The notes below the pieces were generated by a model. That model searched no databases and was not told the origin of the DNA. It saw nothing but the letters and a program-made list of their open reading frames with translations. 5,822 bases of DNA from SIG510 sp045540975 (GTDB lineage Bacteria; Bacillota; Clostridia; Oscillospirales; JAAYXM01). Shown here piece by piece: positions 1-5,822 of this stretch. Made by a program: the position numbers and the translations under genes. Numbering within the stretch: position 1 is the stretch's first letter; each line of letters starts with the position of its first letter. The stretch covers positions 1 through 5,822 of the forward strand of contig JAZQIE010000178.1 of NCBI GenBank assembly GCA_045540975.1, read 5' to 3'.

Positions 1-553
1 GGTGGGAACGGCTTTTGTCAAAGAGTGTGAGGATTGCCGAGATGAGCGGCTTGTCTCCGCGGTCGGTGGAAAGGCCTTCGCGCGCCGCAGAAAACCAATC
101 GGGCGCATCGGCATACCAGGATTCCAGCAAATCCTCCAAAATCGAGTGCAGCAGGAGGTCGGACTCGGTTTCGTCCACAATTCGGAAATCACTCGGAAGA
201 CCGAGCAGATACCCGTGTGTCCGCAAAAGCGAGGAGCAGAATGCATGAACGGTCTGGATTTTTGCATTGTGCAGTTGGTTGGATTCGTAAATCAAACGCT
301 GGTTGGTGGGGTCTTTTGCGATGCGCTTGGAAAAGGCTTTCCCGATTTTGAGGCGCAATTCACTTGCCGCCGCTTTGGTGTAGGTAATCATCAAAAAGCG
401 TGAGAGGGTTTCCCCCTCCTCCTCAATTCGTTTGAGAAGGCGCTCGACCAAAACCGCGGTTTTTCCGCTTCCTGCCGCCGCGGAAACCAAAAGCGAGCCG
501 TCACGGTCGCAAATCGCATCCCATTGCTGCTCGGTCCATTTCACATCAGCCAT
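1..553 (-). CDS. addA: AddA, helicase-nuclease subunit A (N-terminal part, cut by window edge)
   Basis: This is the 5' end of the gene for the helicase/nuclease subunit of AddAB, which unwinds and degrades double-strand DNA ends to prepare 3' tails for RecA. Only the first 184 codons are present; family members are about 1,200 residues, so the later helicase motifs and the C-terminal nuclease lie beyond the left edge. Visible in order are the UvrD-type Q motif (W6-T7 to A13-I14, with Q9/Q10), the Walker A loop AAAGSGKT at residues 25-32 with K31 and T32, a motif Ia-like TYTKAAASEL from residue 57, and TVHAFC at 101-106, which matches the next conserved SF1 block. The ATG at 553-551 is chosen because a near-perfect Shine-Dalgarno site sits 8 nt upstream and the Q motif follows at the usual distance. 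The start overlaps the end of addB by 8 bp, so translation is probably coupled. The reading frame is open throughout. The identification is secure; the rest of the gene cannot be assessed. Confidence 0.95.
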   Translation of the reverse strand, partial: MADVKWTEQQWDAICDRDGSLLVSAAAGSGKTAVLVERLLKRIEEEGETLSRFLMITYTKAAASELRLKIGKAFSKRIAKDPTNQRLIYESNQLHNAKIQTVHAFCSSLLRTHGYLLGLPSDFRIVDETESDLLLHSILEDLLESWYADAPDWFSAAREGLSTDRGDKPLISAILTLFDKSRSH

Positions 554-3500
554 CCTGCTCACCTCCTTCTAACAGGTCACTTCGTTTCATTTCGAATAAA
601 TACCGCAGCTTATCGCCGTTGATGCCCGGCTCAAAGCCGCAGAACGCCTTATAGTCACAGTATTTGCAAGAGGTGACGTCATGGCTTTCATAGTAGGGGT
701 TTGCCTCGATTCTGCCCGCGTGCAAAGCACCGCCGATATCACGCAGGATTTTGTGCATACGATCGCGGATGCGGTAGAATTCTTCCAGTGTGGCGAGCGA
801 GCCGTTTTTGGAAAGCTCGCCGTCCTTGTTGTATTTGACGGGCAAAAAACGCGATGGGACAATCAAACTCGGGTCATCCAGCAGAAGTCCGTTGCGGCAA
901 ATCTGTTTCTCGGATTTGAGCTCCGCGACCTCGGGGGTGGGCTTTTCCTTGTGGACAGCCGTGCGGTCGATAATCGGGACATACAGCACACCTGCGGGAT
1001 GGATTTGCTTGTGGTATCGGAGCATGCTGAATTCTTCCAACGCAAAGAGATACAAGAGCATCTGCATCCCGATGCCGTTGAGCACCTGATCCACCGAGAA
1101 GTCTTTGCCGCCGGTCTTGTAATCCACCACGCGCAAATATACCTCGCCGTCTTTGTGGAATTCGTCGACACGGTCGACCGCACCTTGCAGGGTGAGGAAG
1201 GTGCCGTCATCGAGCGTGATTTTCATTGCGGGAAGGTCTTTGCCTTCGCCGAATTCCAACTCAAACTCAATCGGGGTGAAATTGGAGGTGCAGAGTTCTT
1301 CGTGCAGCTGCTCGACCGAGTCTGCAATCATTTCTTTGAGACGGCGGAATAAGGATTGGAAGCGTGCGCCATGCTGCGCCAACCCGCCCAAGGTATCCCG
1401 CGCATATTCGTCCGCAAAGTCTTCTGCAAGCTTGCGCGCTTGCGCGGTTGTATAGGAGCGGACACCGCCGTTGTCGGTCATCTCTCTGACCGTATGCTCC
1501 AAAACATCGTGCACCATGGTGCCTGTGCTGAGTCCGTCAAACTCGGCTTTTTTCTGCGGCTCCAAATGTAAGCCGTAGCGCGCAAAATACTGAAAACGGC
1601 ATTTCCCGAAGGTGTCAATCTTGGTGGCACTCAAACGAATGTCACGCCCAAACAACGCGGTGCGCAGGGCAGGGTCCTCGATTGGACCGCGGCGTGTTGT
1701 TCCGCGCGCTTCGGAGAGTTGAATGAGTGGCGCAAATTCGGTGTCGCGGAAGTACTCCTTCGCGGATTGCGAGAAGGAGGCATCACCGCTCATGGCAGCA
1801 TCCAGAGCGGGGGCGAGCCCGAATGCGCGGACGGTATCGGATACCCCGTGCTTTTCGGCATCGGGGAAGAGGTCACGGACTTGTGTGTACACAAACGAGG
1901 GGGAGCTTTCCTCCTCGTGATGCGAGAGGAAGAGTGCCTCCGACGGGAGGGAGAGCGCGCGGTAGACCAAATGGAATTCTTCCTCCACCTGTCGCTCGGT
2001 GTTTCGGATAAGAGAAATGCCGAGTTTTTCCAAACGGAGACGGTCTGCATCCGAGAGCGGCCCCGCGTCTTTAACACGCATGGGGAATTCCCCGTCGTTG
2101 ACTCCGAGTAAAATCAGCACCTTGGGATTCTCCTCGCCCAAGCGGTCAATTCCGCCCGCATGGACACGGTCAAGAGAAACCGGGATGCTTGCAACCTCGT
2201 ACTGACTCACGGTGAGTGTGAAGAGGCGTGTGAGTTCGTGCAGGTCATAAGAAGCACTTCCGAGTGTTTTTGCCATGTTTTCCAAAACACGAAGCAAAAT
2301 ATCCCAAAACTGGCTGTATTCGTCCGCAATTTGCATCTCACCGCGCAAGCGGTAGAGCTTTGCCCGTGCGCGCAGGCGACGCGGCAAATGCAGGTCACGG
2401 TAATAATCGAGCAGTGCCTTTGCAAAGCCCGCGCCGGTTTTATCGGTTTTCAAAGCGGTTTTCAAACGGATGAGGGGTGTGCGGATTTTATCGCGCAGGC
2501 GGTTTAAGTAGAGAAGTTTTTCTTCATCCTCGTCGGATACACGGATTCCGCTTGTGGGACGGGAAAACGGAGCATCGTCGCTCCAATCCTTGCCGTGGAT
2601 ATTCCAAAGGTACAAGTAACGCTCCAATTCATCCGCGGCACGTCTGGAAAGTCCGCACAGACCGGTTTTGATCAGCTTTAACACGTCATCATAGCGGAAT
2701 CCGTCGGAAATGCAGGAGAGTGCGGCGCAAGTGAGCGCAATGACGGGGCGAGTGAGTAAATCCGTCTTGCGGTTGAGATAGACCGGAATGCCGTAGTAGG
2801 AGAAGACCGCATCAAGGGTTTCCGAATACGAGCCGAAGTCACGCGCGGCAACCCCGATTTCGCGATAGCGGTAGCCCTTTTGCACCAATTCCAGCACCTT
2901 TGCCGCGGCAAACTCACATTCTTCGTAGCGTGTGTGCGCGCCGAAGAAGGACACACCGTCACAGTCGGTGCATGGGGTGTGATTCTGGGTGAGTACCGCG
3001 CGCTCCAATTCATGCAAGGCAGACGTGCGGTGACGCAGCGAATGGGGGAGAACCCGAGTTTTGCAAGTTCCCGCAAAGCCGCGCAGGATGTTGTAAATAC
3101 GGTTGGGTTTGGAAAATGCGGGGGAGTTGCTCTCCGGGTCCGCACACAAGGTGACTGTGACATTTTTTGCCTGACGGAAAATGCGGCGGATGACATCAAG
3201 CTCCACCTCGGAAAACCCCGAGAATCCGTCAATCCAGACCTCGCGGTCACGGAAATACCCCAGCGTGGAGACATCCTCCGCCAAATGCACCAACGGGTCT
3301 GCGGCATCCAAGCCTGCATTTCGGAGTGCGCCTTGGTATGCGGTGAGGAGAAGCGAGAGATCGTGCAATTTATCGGAAAGCGGTGGTGTGAGGGCTTCGG
3401 ATGCGGAGAGAAGCTGTTCGGGAGAGACCGCATCACCGCGGCATTCCTCTTCAATGGAGAGGAGTTCTTCCAAAAACTCGGTGCGCATCCCGCTGCCCAA

Positions 3501-3815
3501 CAACGTGAGTTCTCCTGCGGTTTGGCGCATGGCAAGGGACATGAGAAGCATCCGTCCGCCGGAATCCAGCGCACGGGAACGTCTGCCCGCTTCATGGGAA
3601 ACACGTTCACACAAACGGCTGAAGGTGACAACCTCAGCATATGCGGAAATACGGTTGCCCGCATACGAGCAAAGTGCCCGTTCAATGCTGTGGGAAACCT
3701 GTTCGGGAACAAGGAGAAGCATCCGTCTCTCACCTGCATCCGCACGTGCGGAAATATCGCGCAAAACCGCTTCGGTTTTGCCGTATCCGTTGCGACCCAA
3801 GATAAATTGAATCAT
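546..3815 (-). CDS. addB: AddB, helicase-nuclease subunit B (Fe-S nuclease, inactivated helicase fold)
   Basis: This gene encodes the 1,089-residue second subunit of AddAB. In characterised enzymes AddB supplies one nuclease domain and the Chi-recognition surface, while AddA is the motor. The N-terminus has the Walker A-like loop GRNGYGKT (residues 7-14, K13). A WIDGFSGF segment (194-201) fits the AddB block in the Walker B region, and GVNDGEFP (571-578) is a conserved block of the helicase-like part. The C-terminal RecB-type nuclease is intact: H769 in GTMVHDVLEH, DRVD at 881-884, VVDYK at 896-900 with D898 and K900, and QMLLY at 918-922. Four cysteines, C739 and C1050-x2-C1053-x5-C1059, match the spacing of the 4Fe-4S cluster that pins the AddB nuclease domain. 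B. subtilis AddB is somewhat longer (about 1,166). The frame is open upstream to 4040, but those 75 codons would cross the promoter and run antisense to hflX. The ATG at 3815 is preferred because the Walker A loop begins at residue 7 and a ribosome site precedes it. Confidence 0.97.
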   Translation of the reverse strand: MIQFILGRNGYGKTEAVLRDISARADAGERRMLLLVPEQVSHSIERALCSYAGNRISAYAEVVTFSRLCERVSHEAGRRSRALDSGGRMLLMSLAMRQTAGELTLLGSGMRTEFLEELLSIEEECRGDAVSPEQLLSASEALTPPLSDKLHDLSLLLTAYQGALRNAGLDAADPLVHLAEDVSTLGYFRDREVWIDGFSGFSEVELDVIRRIFRQAKNVTVTLCADPESNSPAFSKPNRIYNILRGFAGTCKTRVLPHSLRHRTSALHELERAVLTQNHTPCTDCDGVSFFGAHTRYEECEFAAAKVLELVQKGYRYREIGVAARDFGSYSETLDAVFSYYGIPVYLNRKTDLLTRPVIALTCAALSCISDGFRYDDVLKLIKTGLCGLSRRAADELERYLYLWNIHGKDWSDDAPFSRPTSGIRVSDEDEEKLLYLNRLRDKIRTPLIRLKTALKTDKTGAGFAKALLDYYRDLHLPRRLRARAKLYRLRGEMQIADEYSQFWDILLRVLENMAKTLGSASYDLHELTRLFTLTVSQYEVASIPVSLDRVHAGGIDRLGEENPKVLILLGVNDGEFPMRVKDAGPLSDADRLRLEKLGISLIRNTERQVEEEFHLVYRALSLPSEALFLSHHEEESSPSFVYTQVRDLFPDAEKHGVSDTVRAFGLAPALDAAMSGDASFSQSAKEYFRDTEFAPLIQLSEARGTTRRGPIEDPALRTALFGRDIRLSATKIDTFGKCRFQYFARYGLHLEPQKKAEFDGLSTGTMVHDVLEHTVREMTDNGGVRSYTTAQARKLAEDFADEYARDTLGGLAQHGARFQSLFRRLKEMIADSVEQLHEELCTSNFTPIEFELEFGEGKDLPAMKITLDDGTFLTLQGAVDRVDEFHKDGEVYLRVVDYKTGGKDFSVDQVLNGIGMQMLLYLFALEEFSMLRYHKQIHPAGVLYVPIIDRTAVHKEKPTPEVAELKSEKQICRNGLLLDDPSLIVPSRFLPVKYNKDGELSKNGSLATLEEFYRIRDRMHKILRDIGGALHAGRIEANPYYESHDVTSCKYCDYKAFCGFEPGINGDKLRYLFEMKRSDLLEGGEQDG
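559..567 (-). promoter_or_regulatory. Shine-Dalgarno site of addA
   Basis: Read on the minus strand, AGGAGGTGA matches the 16S rRNA anti-Shine-Dalgarno sequence over nine bases. The GGAGG core is followed by 8 nt and then the addA ATG at 553. It lies inside the last codons of addB and fixes the addA start. It is a better match than the site in front of addB, which would help keep the second cistron well translated. Confidence 0.85.
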
Positions 3816-3818
3816 ATT

Positions 3819-3827
3819 CTCACCGCC
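3819..3827 (-). promoter_or_regulatory. Shine-Dalgarno site of addB
   Basis: Read on the minus strand, GGCGGTGAG differs from the ideal GGAGGTGAG at one base. The GGCGG core is followed by 7 nt and then the ATG at 3815. This supports the internal ATG over the open extension further upstream. The single mismatch suggests slightly weaker initiation than at addA. Confidence 0.7.
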
Positions 3828-3845
3828 TATTGTTCTGATAATTTC

Positions 3846-3874
3846 AGTATACCATAAATCGGGAAAATTCTCAA
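3846..3874 (-). promoter_or_regulatory. Sigma-A-type promoter of addBA with extended -10
   Basis: Read on the minus strand, a -35 hexamer TTGAGA (3874-3869; 5 of 6 consensus bases) is followed by a 17-bp spacer and a -10 hexamer TATACT (3851-3846; 5 of 6). The three bases before the -10 are TGG, which gives the extended -10 TGN element. Transcription should begin near 3838-3840, leaving a leader of about 24 nt before the addB ATG. I saw no DinR/LexA-type box (GAAC-N4-GTTC) near it. The -35 is one base from the -35 of the divergent hflX promoter. The hexamer match and ideal spacing make this convincing, but no start site has been measured. Confidence 0.8.
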
Positions 3875-3875
3875 C

Positions 3876-3904
3876 TGGACAAGCGGGGGAAAAACGGATA
3901 CAAT
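3876..3904 (+). promoter_or_regulatory. Sigma-A-type promoter of hflX-yigZ
   Basis: A -35 hexamer TGGACA (3876-3881; 5 of 6 consensus bases) is followed by exactly 17 bp and a -10 hexamer TACAAT (3899-3904; 5 of 6). There is no extended -10 TG. Transcription should begin near 3910-3912, leaving a short leader of about 17 nt that is mostly purine-rich Shine-Dalgarno sequence. There is therefore no room for a leader regulator such as a riboswitch or attenuator. No other promoter is apparent in the 112-bp gap on this strand. Confidence 0.75.
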
Positions 3905-3914
3905 AAAAGAAAGG

Positions 3915-3922
3915 AAAGGAGG
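3915..3922 (+). promoter_or_regulatory. Shine-Dalgarno site of hflX
   Basis: AAAGGAGG is followed by 5 nt and the ATG at 3928. The core matches the anti-Shine-Dalgarno sequence fully. It lies within a purine-rich run from about 3905, so the ribosome site begins only a few bases after the predicted transcript start. Confidence 0.85.
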
Positions 3923-3927
3923 CTGAC

Positions 3928-5196
3928 ATGGAAGAGAAACAGTTTGAAAAAGCCATCCTGGTAGGGCTCAATGCAAAGGAACTTCCGCCGGATGCGGCGG
4001 TCACGGAAGAAACCCTCAACGAGTTGGAGGAGTTGCTCAATACCGCAGGCGGTGTTTGTGTCGGGCGTGTGATTCAAAACCGACAAACACCCGAGCCGAA
4101 AACCTTCTTGGGCACGGGAAAAGCGAAGGAATTGGGAGAACTTGCGGAGACACTGGAAGCAAATCTCATTGTGTTTGACAACCAACTCTCTCCCGCGCAA
4201 ACCCGAAATTTAGAGGAACTCTGCGGTGTGCGTGTCATTGACCGCTCTACTTTGATTCTGGATATTTTTGCCGCGCGCGCGGAAACCAAAGAAGGAAAGC
4301 TGCAGGTAGAACTTGCGCAGTATCAGTATACCCTGCCGCGGCTCACCGGTAAGGGCTTGGTCCTTTCCCGCCTCGGCGGCGGTATCGGTACACGCGGTCC
4401 GGGTGAAACCAAGCTGGAAACCGAGCGCCGTCACATCCGCCGTCACATCTCGCGCTTGGAGGAAGAACTGCGTGAGGTACGCCGTCACCGTGAGGTCAAC
4501 CGCAAGCAGCGAATCAAAAACCAAGTGCCGCTGGTTGCAATCGTGGGGTATACCAACGCAGGAAAATCCACACTCTTAAATCACCTGACGGGCGCGGGAA
4601 TCTCCGCGCAAAACCGTTTGTTTGATACCCTTGACCCCACCACACGCCGTTACCGTGTGAGCGATACGTTGGAGGTCATTTTGTCCGATACGGTTGGATT
4701 CATCCGCAAGCTTCCGCACCATCTGGTCAATGCATTCCGCGCGACTTTGGAGGAACTCACATTTGCGGATTTGGTGCTGCATGTGATCGATGCATCCGAC
4801 CCGAATTGGCGAGAGCATGCCGCTGTGGTCGCAAATCTGATGCGCGATTTGGATGCCGCGCAAAAACCCACGGTTACCGTGTTTAACAAAATCGATGTGG
4901 CAGAGACCGAAGACCTTCCGCGTGATGAGGAAACCGTTTGGATTTCCGCGTGGAAGGGTGAGGGGATTGAGGAGTTAAACCGCGCGATTGTAAAGAAGCT
5001 TGAGACAGGTCTGCACCGTGTCCGTCTGCATCTGCCGTATGCATCGCTCGGGCTTTTGGATTTGCTCCACCGCGACGGCAAGGTGCTGCGAGAGGAGTAT
5101 TTGCCCGATTGTTTGGAAATCGATGTCATCTGCGATGACAGAATCTACCCCAAGGTACGGGAGTTTCGTGTGAAAGGAGCCGAGGAGCATGAATGA
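3928..5196 (+). CDS. hflX: HflX, ribosome-associated GTPase
   Basis: This gene encodes a 422-residue GTPase of the Obg-HflX superfamily. HflX binds the 50S subunit and, in characterised bacteria, splits stalled or idle 70S ribosomes under heat or antibiotic stress. The N-terminal HflX domain shows the conserved block running from VGRVIQ (45-50) through FLGTGKAKEL, then DNQLSPAQTRNLEE (84-97) and VIDRSTLILDIFAARA (103-118). A glycine-rich linker, GGGIGTRGPGET (150-161), leads into a charged helical segment at about 163-196. The G domain has G1 GYTNAGKST (207-215), G2 around DPTTR (236-240), G3 DTVGF (254-258), G4 NKID (320-323) and G5 SAW (340-342). F258, where many GTPases have a catalytic glutamine, is normal for HflX. 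A short C-terminal domain follows. Length and motifs are typical of the family, with no break. The ATG at 3928 has a strong ribosome site 5 nt upstream. The gene has its own promoter and ends 8 bp inside the YigZ-like gene, so the two form an operon. Confidence 0.97.
   Translation: MEEKQFEKAILVGLNAKELPPDAAVTEETLNELEELLNTAGGVCVGRVIQNRQTPEPKTFLGTGKAKELGELAETLEANLIVFDNQLSPAQTRNLEELCGVRVIDRSTLILDIFAARAETKEGKLQVELAQYQYTLPRLTGKGLVLSRLGGGIGTRGPGETKLETERRHIRRHISRLEEELREVRRHREVNRKQRIKNQVPLVAIVGYTNAGKSTLLNHLTGAGISAQNRLFDTLDPTTRRYRVSDTLEVILSDTVGFIRKLPHHLVNAFRATLEELTFADLVLHVIDASDPNWREHAAVVANLMRDLDAAQKPTVTVFNKIDVAETEDLPRDEETVWISAWKGEGIEELNRAIVKKLETGLHRVRLHLPYASLGLLDLLHRDGKVLREEYLPDCLEIDVICDDRIYPKVREFRVKGAEEHE
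4426..4449 (+). repeat. Perfect 12-bp tandem duplication inside hflX
   Basis: The unit CGCCGTCACATC occurs twice head to tail and encodes RRHI-RRHI (residues 167-174) in the charged linker between the HflX domain and the G domain. It keeps the frame. The protein length around it looks normal for HflX, where this segment is generally arginine-rich with period-four residues, so it need not be a recent insertion. Confidence 0.6.
5173..5179 (+). promoter_or_regulatory. Shine-Dalgarno site of the YigZ-like gene
   Basis: AAAGGAG lies in the last codons of hflX, 9 nt before the ATG at 5189. A second purine cluster (GAGGAG, 5182-5187) is too close to the start to serve. The site supports initiation at 5189, overlapping the hflX stop. 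Confidence 0.7.
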
Positions 5197-5818
5197 GTAT
5201 CTGGTCCCCGCAGGACCCGGAATTGCCGAATATGTGGAAAAACGTTCACGCTTCATCGGTGCGGTCTATCCGGTTGAGACCGAGGCGGAGGCACTCGCTT
5301 GGATTAAGAAAACCTCCGAACAGCACCGCGAAGCACGGCACAATGTCTATGCCTATATCGTGAAAGAAAACAATATCATGCGCTATTCGGATAACGGAGA
5401 GCCGCAAGGCACCGCAGGAATGCCCACCTTGGAGGTGTTCCGCCGTGAGGGCGTGGAAAATGTGGTGTGTATCACCACCCGTTATTTCGGCGGAATCCTG
5501 CTCGGAGCGGGAGGGCTGACACGCGCGTATGCCCATACCGCAAAACTCGCGCTCGATGCGGCGGGAATTGCGCAGATGCGGGAATGGTCGCTCTTTACCG
5601 TGTCGATTCCGTATCCGTTGTTTGAAATCGTCAAGCGGATGCTGGAGGACCTCGGCGCGATTTTGGAACACACCGAGTACGGCGCGGATGTCACGGTTTC
5701 GGGTCTCATCCCGATGGAGGAGTTTCCCGTGCTGAGTGCCAAACTTGTGGACGGCACCGCAGGGCAAATCACCCCCACCCAAACCGGCAGTAAGTTCATG
5801 GGCGTCAAAATTCGATAA
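5189..5818 (+). CDS. yigZ: YigZ/IMPACT family protein (UPF0029 plus C-terminal DUF1949-type domain)
   Basis: This gene encodes a 209-residue protein of the YigZ/IMPACT family (B. subtilis YvyE, E. coli YigZ). The N-terminal UPF0029 domain, about residues 15-125, shows the family blocks EKRSRFIG (17-24), REARHNVYAY (47-56), SDNGEPQGTAGMP (67-79) and RYFGGILLGAGGLTRAY (98-114). The remainder, about 135-205, fits the small ferredoxin-like DUF1949 domain seen in bacterial members. There is no signal peptide or membrane segment, so it should be cytoplasmic. The eukaryotic relatives IMPACT and Yih1 bind Gcn1 and restrain Gcn2 through an N-terminal RWD domain that this protein lacks; the bacterial function is not firmly established. 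Length is normal. The ATG at 5189 is chosen for its overlap with the hflX stop (ATGAATGA) and the AAAGGAG site upstream. It probably depends on the hflX promoter and on coupling to hflX translation. The symbol follows the E. coli homologue. The stop is TAA, four bases before the window end, so no terminator can be seen. Confidence 0.93.
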   Translation: MNEYLVPAGPGIAEYVEKRSRFIGAVYPVETEAEALAWIKKTSEQHREARHNVYAYIVKENNIMRYSDNGEPQGTAGMPTLEVFRREGVENVVCITTRYFGGILLGAGGLTRAYAHTAKLALDAAGIAQMREWSLFTVSIPYPLFEIVKRMLEDLGAILEHTEYGADVTVSGLIPMEEFPVLSAKLVDGTAGQITPTQTGSKFMGVKIR

Positions 5819-5822
5819 AAAA

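Noticed and set aside
681..1352. A 223-codon open frame on the plus strand opposite the addB nuclease domain
   Set aside because: It mirrors the conserved nuclease and Fe-S coding region and shows no motif of its own. The addB frame fully explains the base composition.
2956..2971. CX2C pair in AddB (C282 and C285) as an extra metal site
   Set aside because: No second pair at sensible spacing is nearby, and the four known Fe-S cysteines are elsewhere (739, 1050, 1053, 1059). Most likely incidental.
2678..3745. A 355-codon open frame on the minus strand in another frame inside addB
   Set aside because: Its translation is rich in Arg, Ser, Pro and Cys without domain structure, as expected of an off-frame shadow. 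addB is intact across the whole interval.
3816..3845. Possible SOS (DinR/LexA) operator near the addB start, suggested by a GAAC half-site
   Set aside because: Only one half-site (GAAC, read on the minus strand) is present; no GTTC follows at the required 4-bp spacing. SOS control is not supported.
2880..3857. A 325-codon open frame on the plus strand opposite the 5' part of addB
   Set aside because: It lies antisense to the conserved Walker A and helicase-like region of addB, ends in the promoter gap, and its translation shows no recognisable family motif or convincing ribosome site. Long antisense frames are expected opposite a GC-rich gene with strong codon bias.
3846..3863. Inverted repeat around GTATAC as a terminator or operator
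   Set aside because: Only the six-base core is symmetric; the flanks do not pair without shifting. The symmetry is explained by the -10 hexamer overlapping it.

Overview
The window holds four protein-coding genes in two divergent pairs, and the coding is almost gapless. From the left edge to 3815, on the minus strand, lie addB (complete) and addA (only its first 184 codons, running off the left edge). They encode the two subunits of the AddAB helicase-nuclease, which processes double-strand DNA ends for recombination in Gram-positive bacteria. From 3928 to 5818, on the plus strand, lie hflX (a ribosome-associated GTPase) and a YigZ/IMPACT-family gene (UPF0029; the B. subtilis homologue is yvyE). 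The only intergenic stretch of any size is the 112 bp at 3816-3927. It carries two good sigma-A-type promoters back to back. No RNA gene, mobile element, CRISPR array or convincing terminator was seen.

The AddAB type of end-processing enzyme, the strong AGGAGG-type Shine-Dalgarno sites, the sigma-A-like promoters and the protein sequences all suggest a Bacillota (Firmicutes) genome. The moderately high GC content (judged by eye) and the protein flavour suggest Clostridia, perhaps Oscillospirales/Ruminococcaceae. This placement is inference, and the genus cannot be told from the sequence alone.

Each pair looks like a translationally coupled operon. addB ends 8 bp inside addA (ATGGCTGA), and hflX ends 8 bp inside the yigZ-like gene (ATGAATGA). 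Each downstream start has its own Shine-Dalgarno site inside the end of the upstream gene. addB and addA products form one heterodimer, so coupling fits a need for balanced amounts. The hflX/yigZ pair joins a known ribosome-splitting GTPase to a protein whose bacterial role is poorly defined.

I found no sign of a new biological system. These are conserved housekeeping genes with intact family motifs. The points most worth a second look are the divergent promoters, whose -35 hexamers are one base apart so that polymerase binding to one should block the other, and the tight coupling of the YigZ-like gene to hflX.
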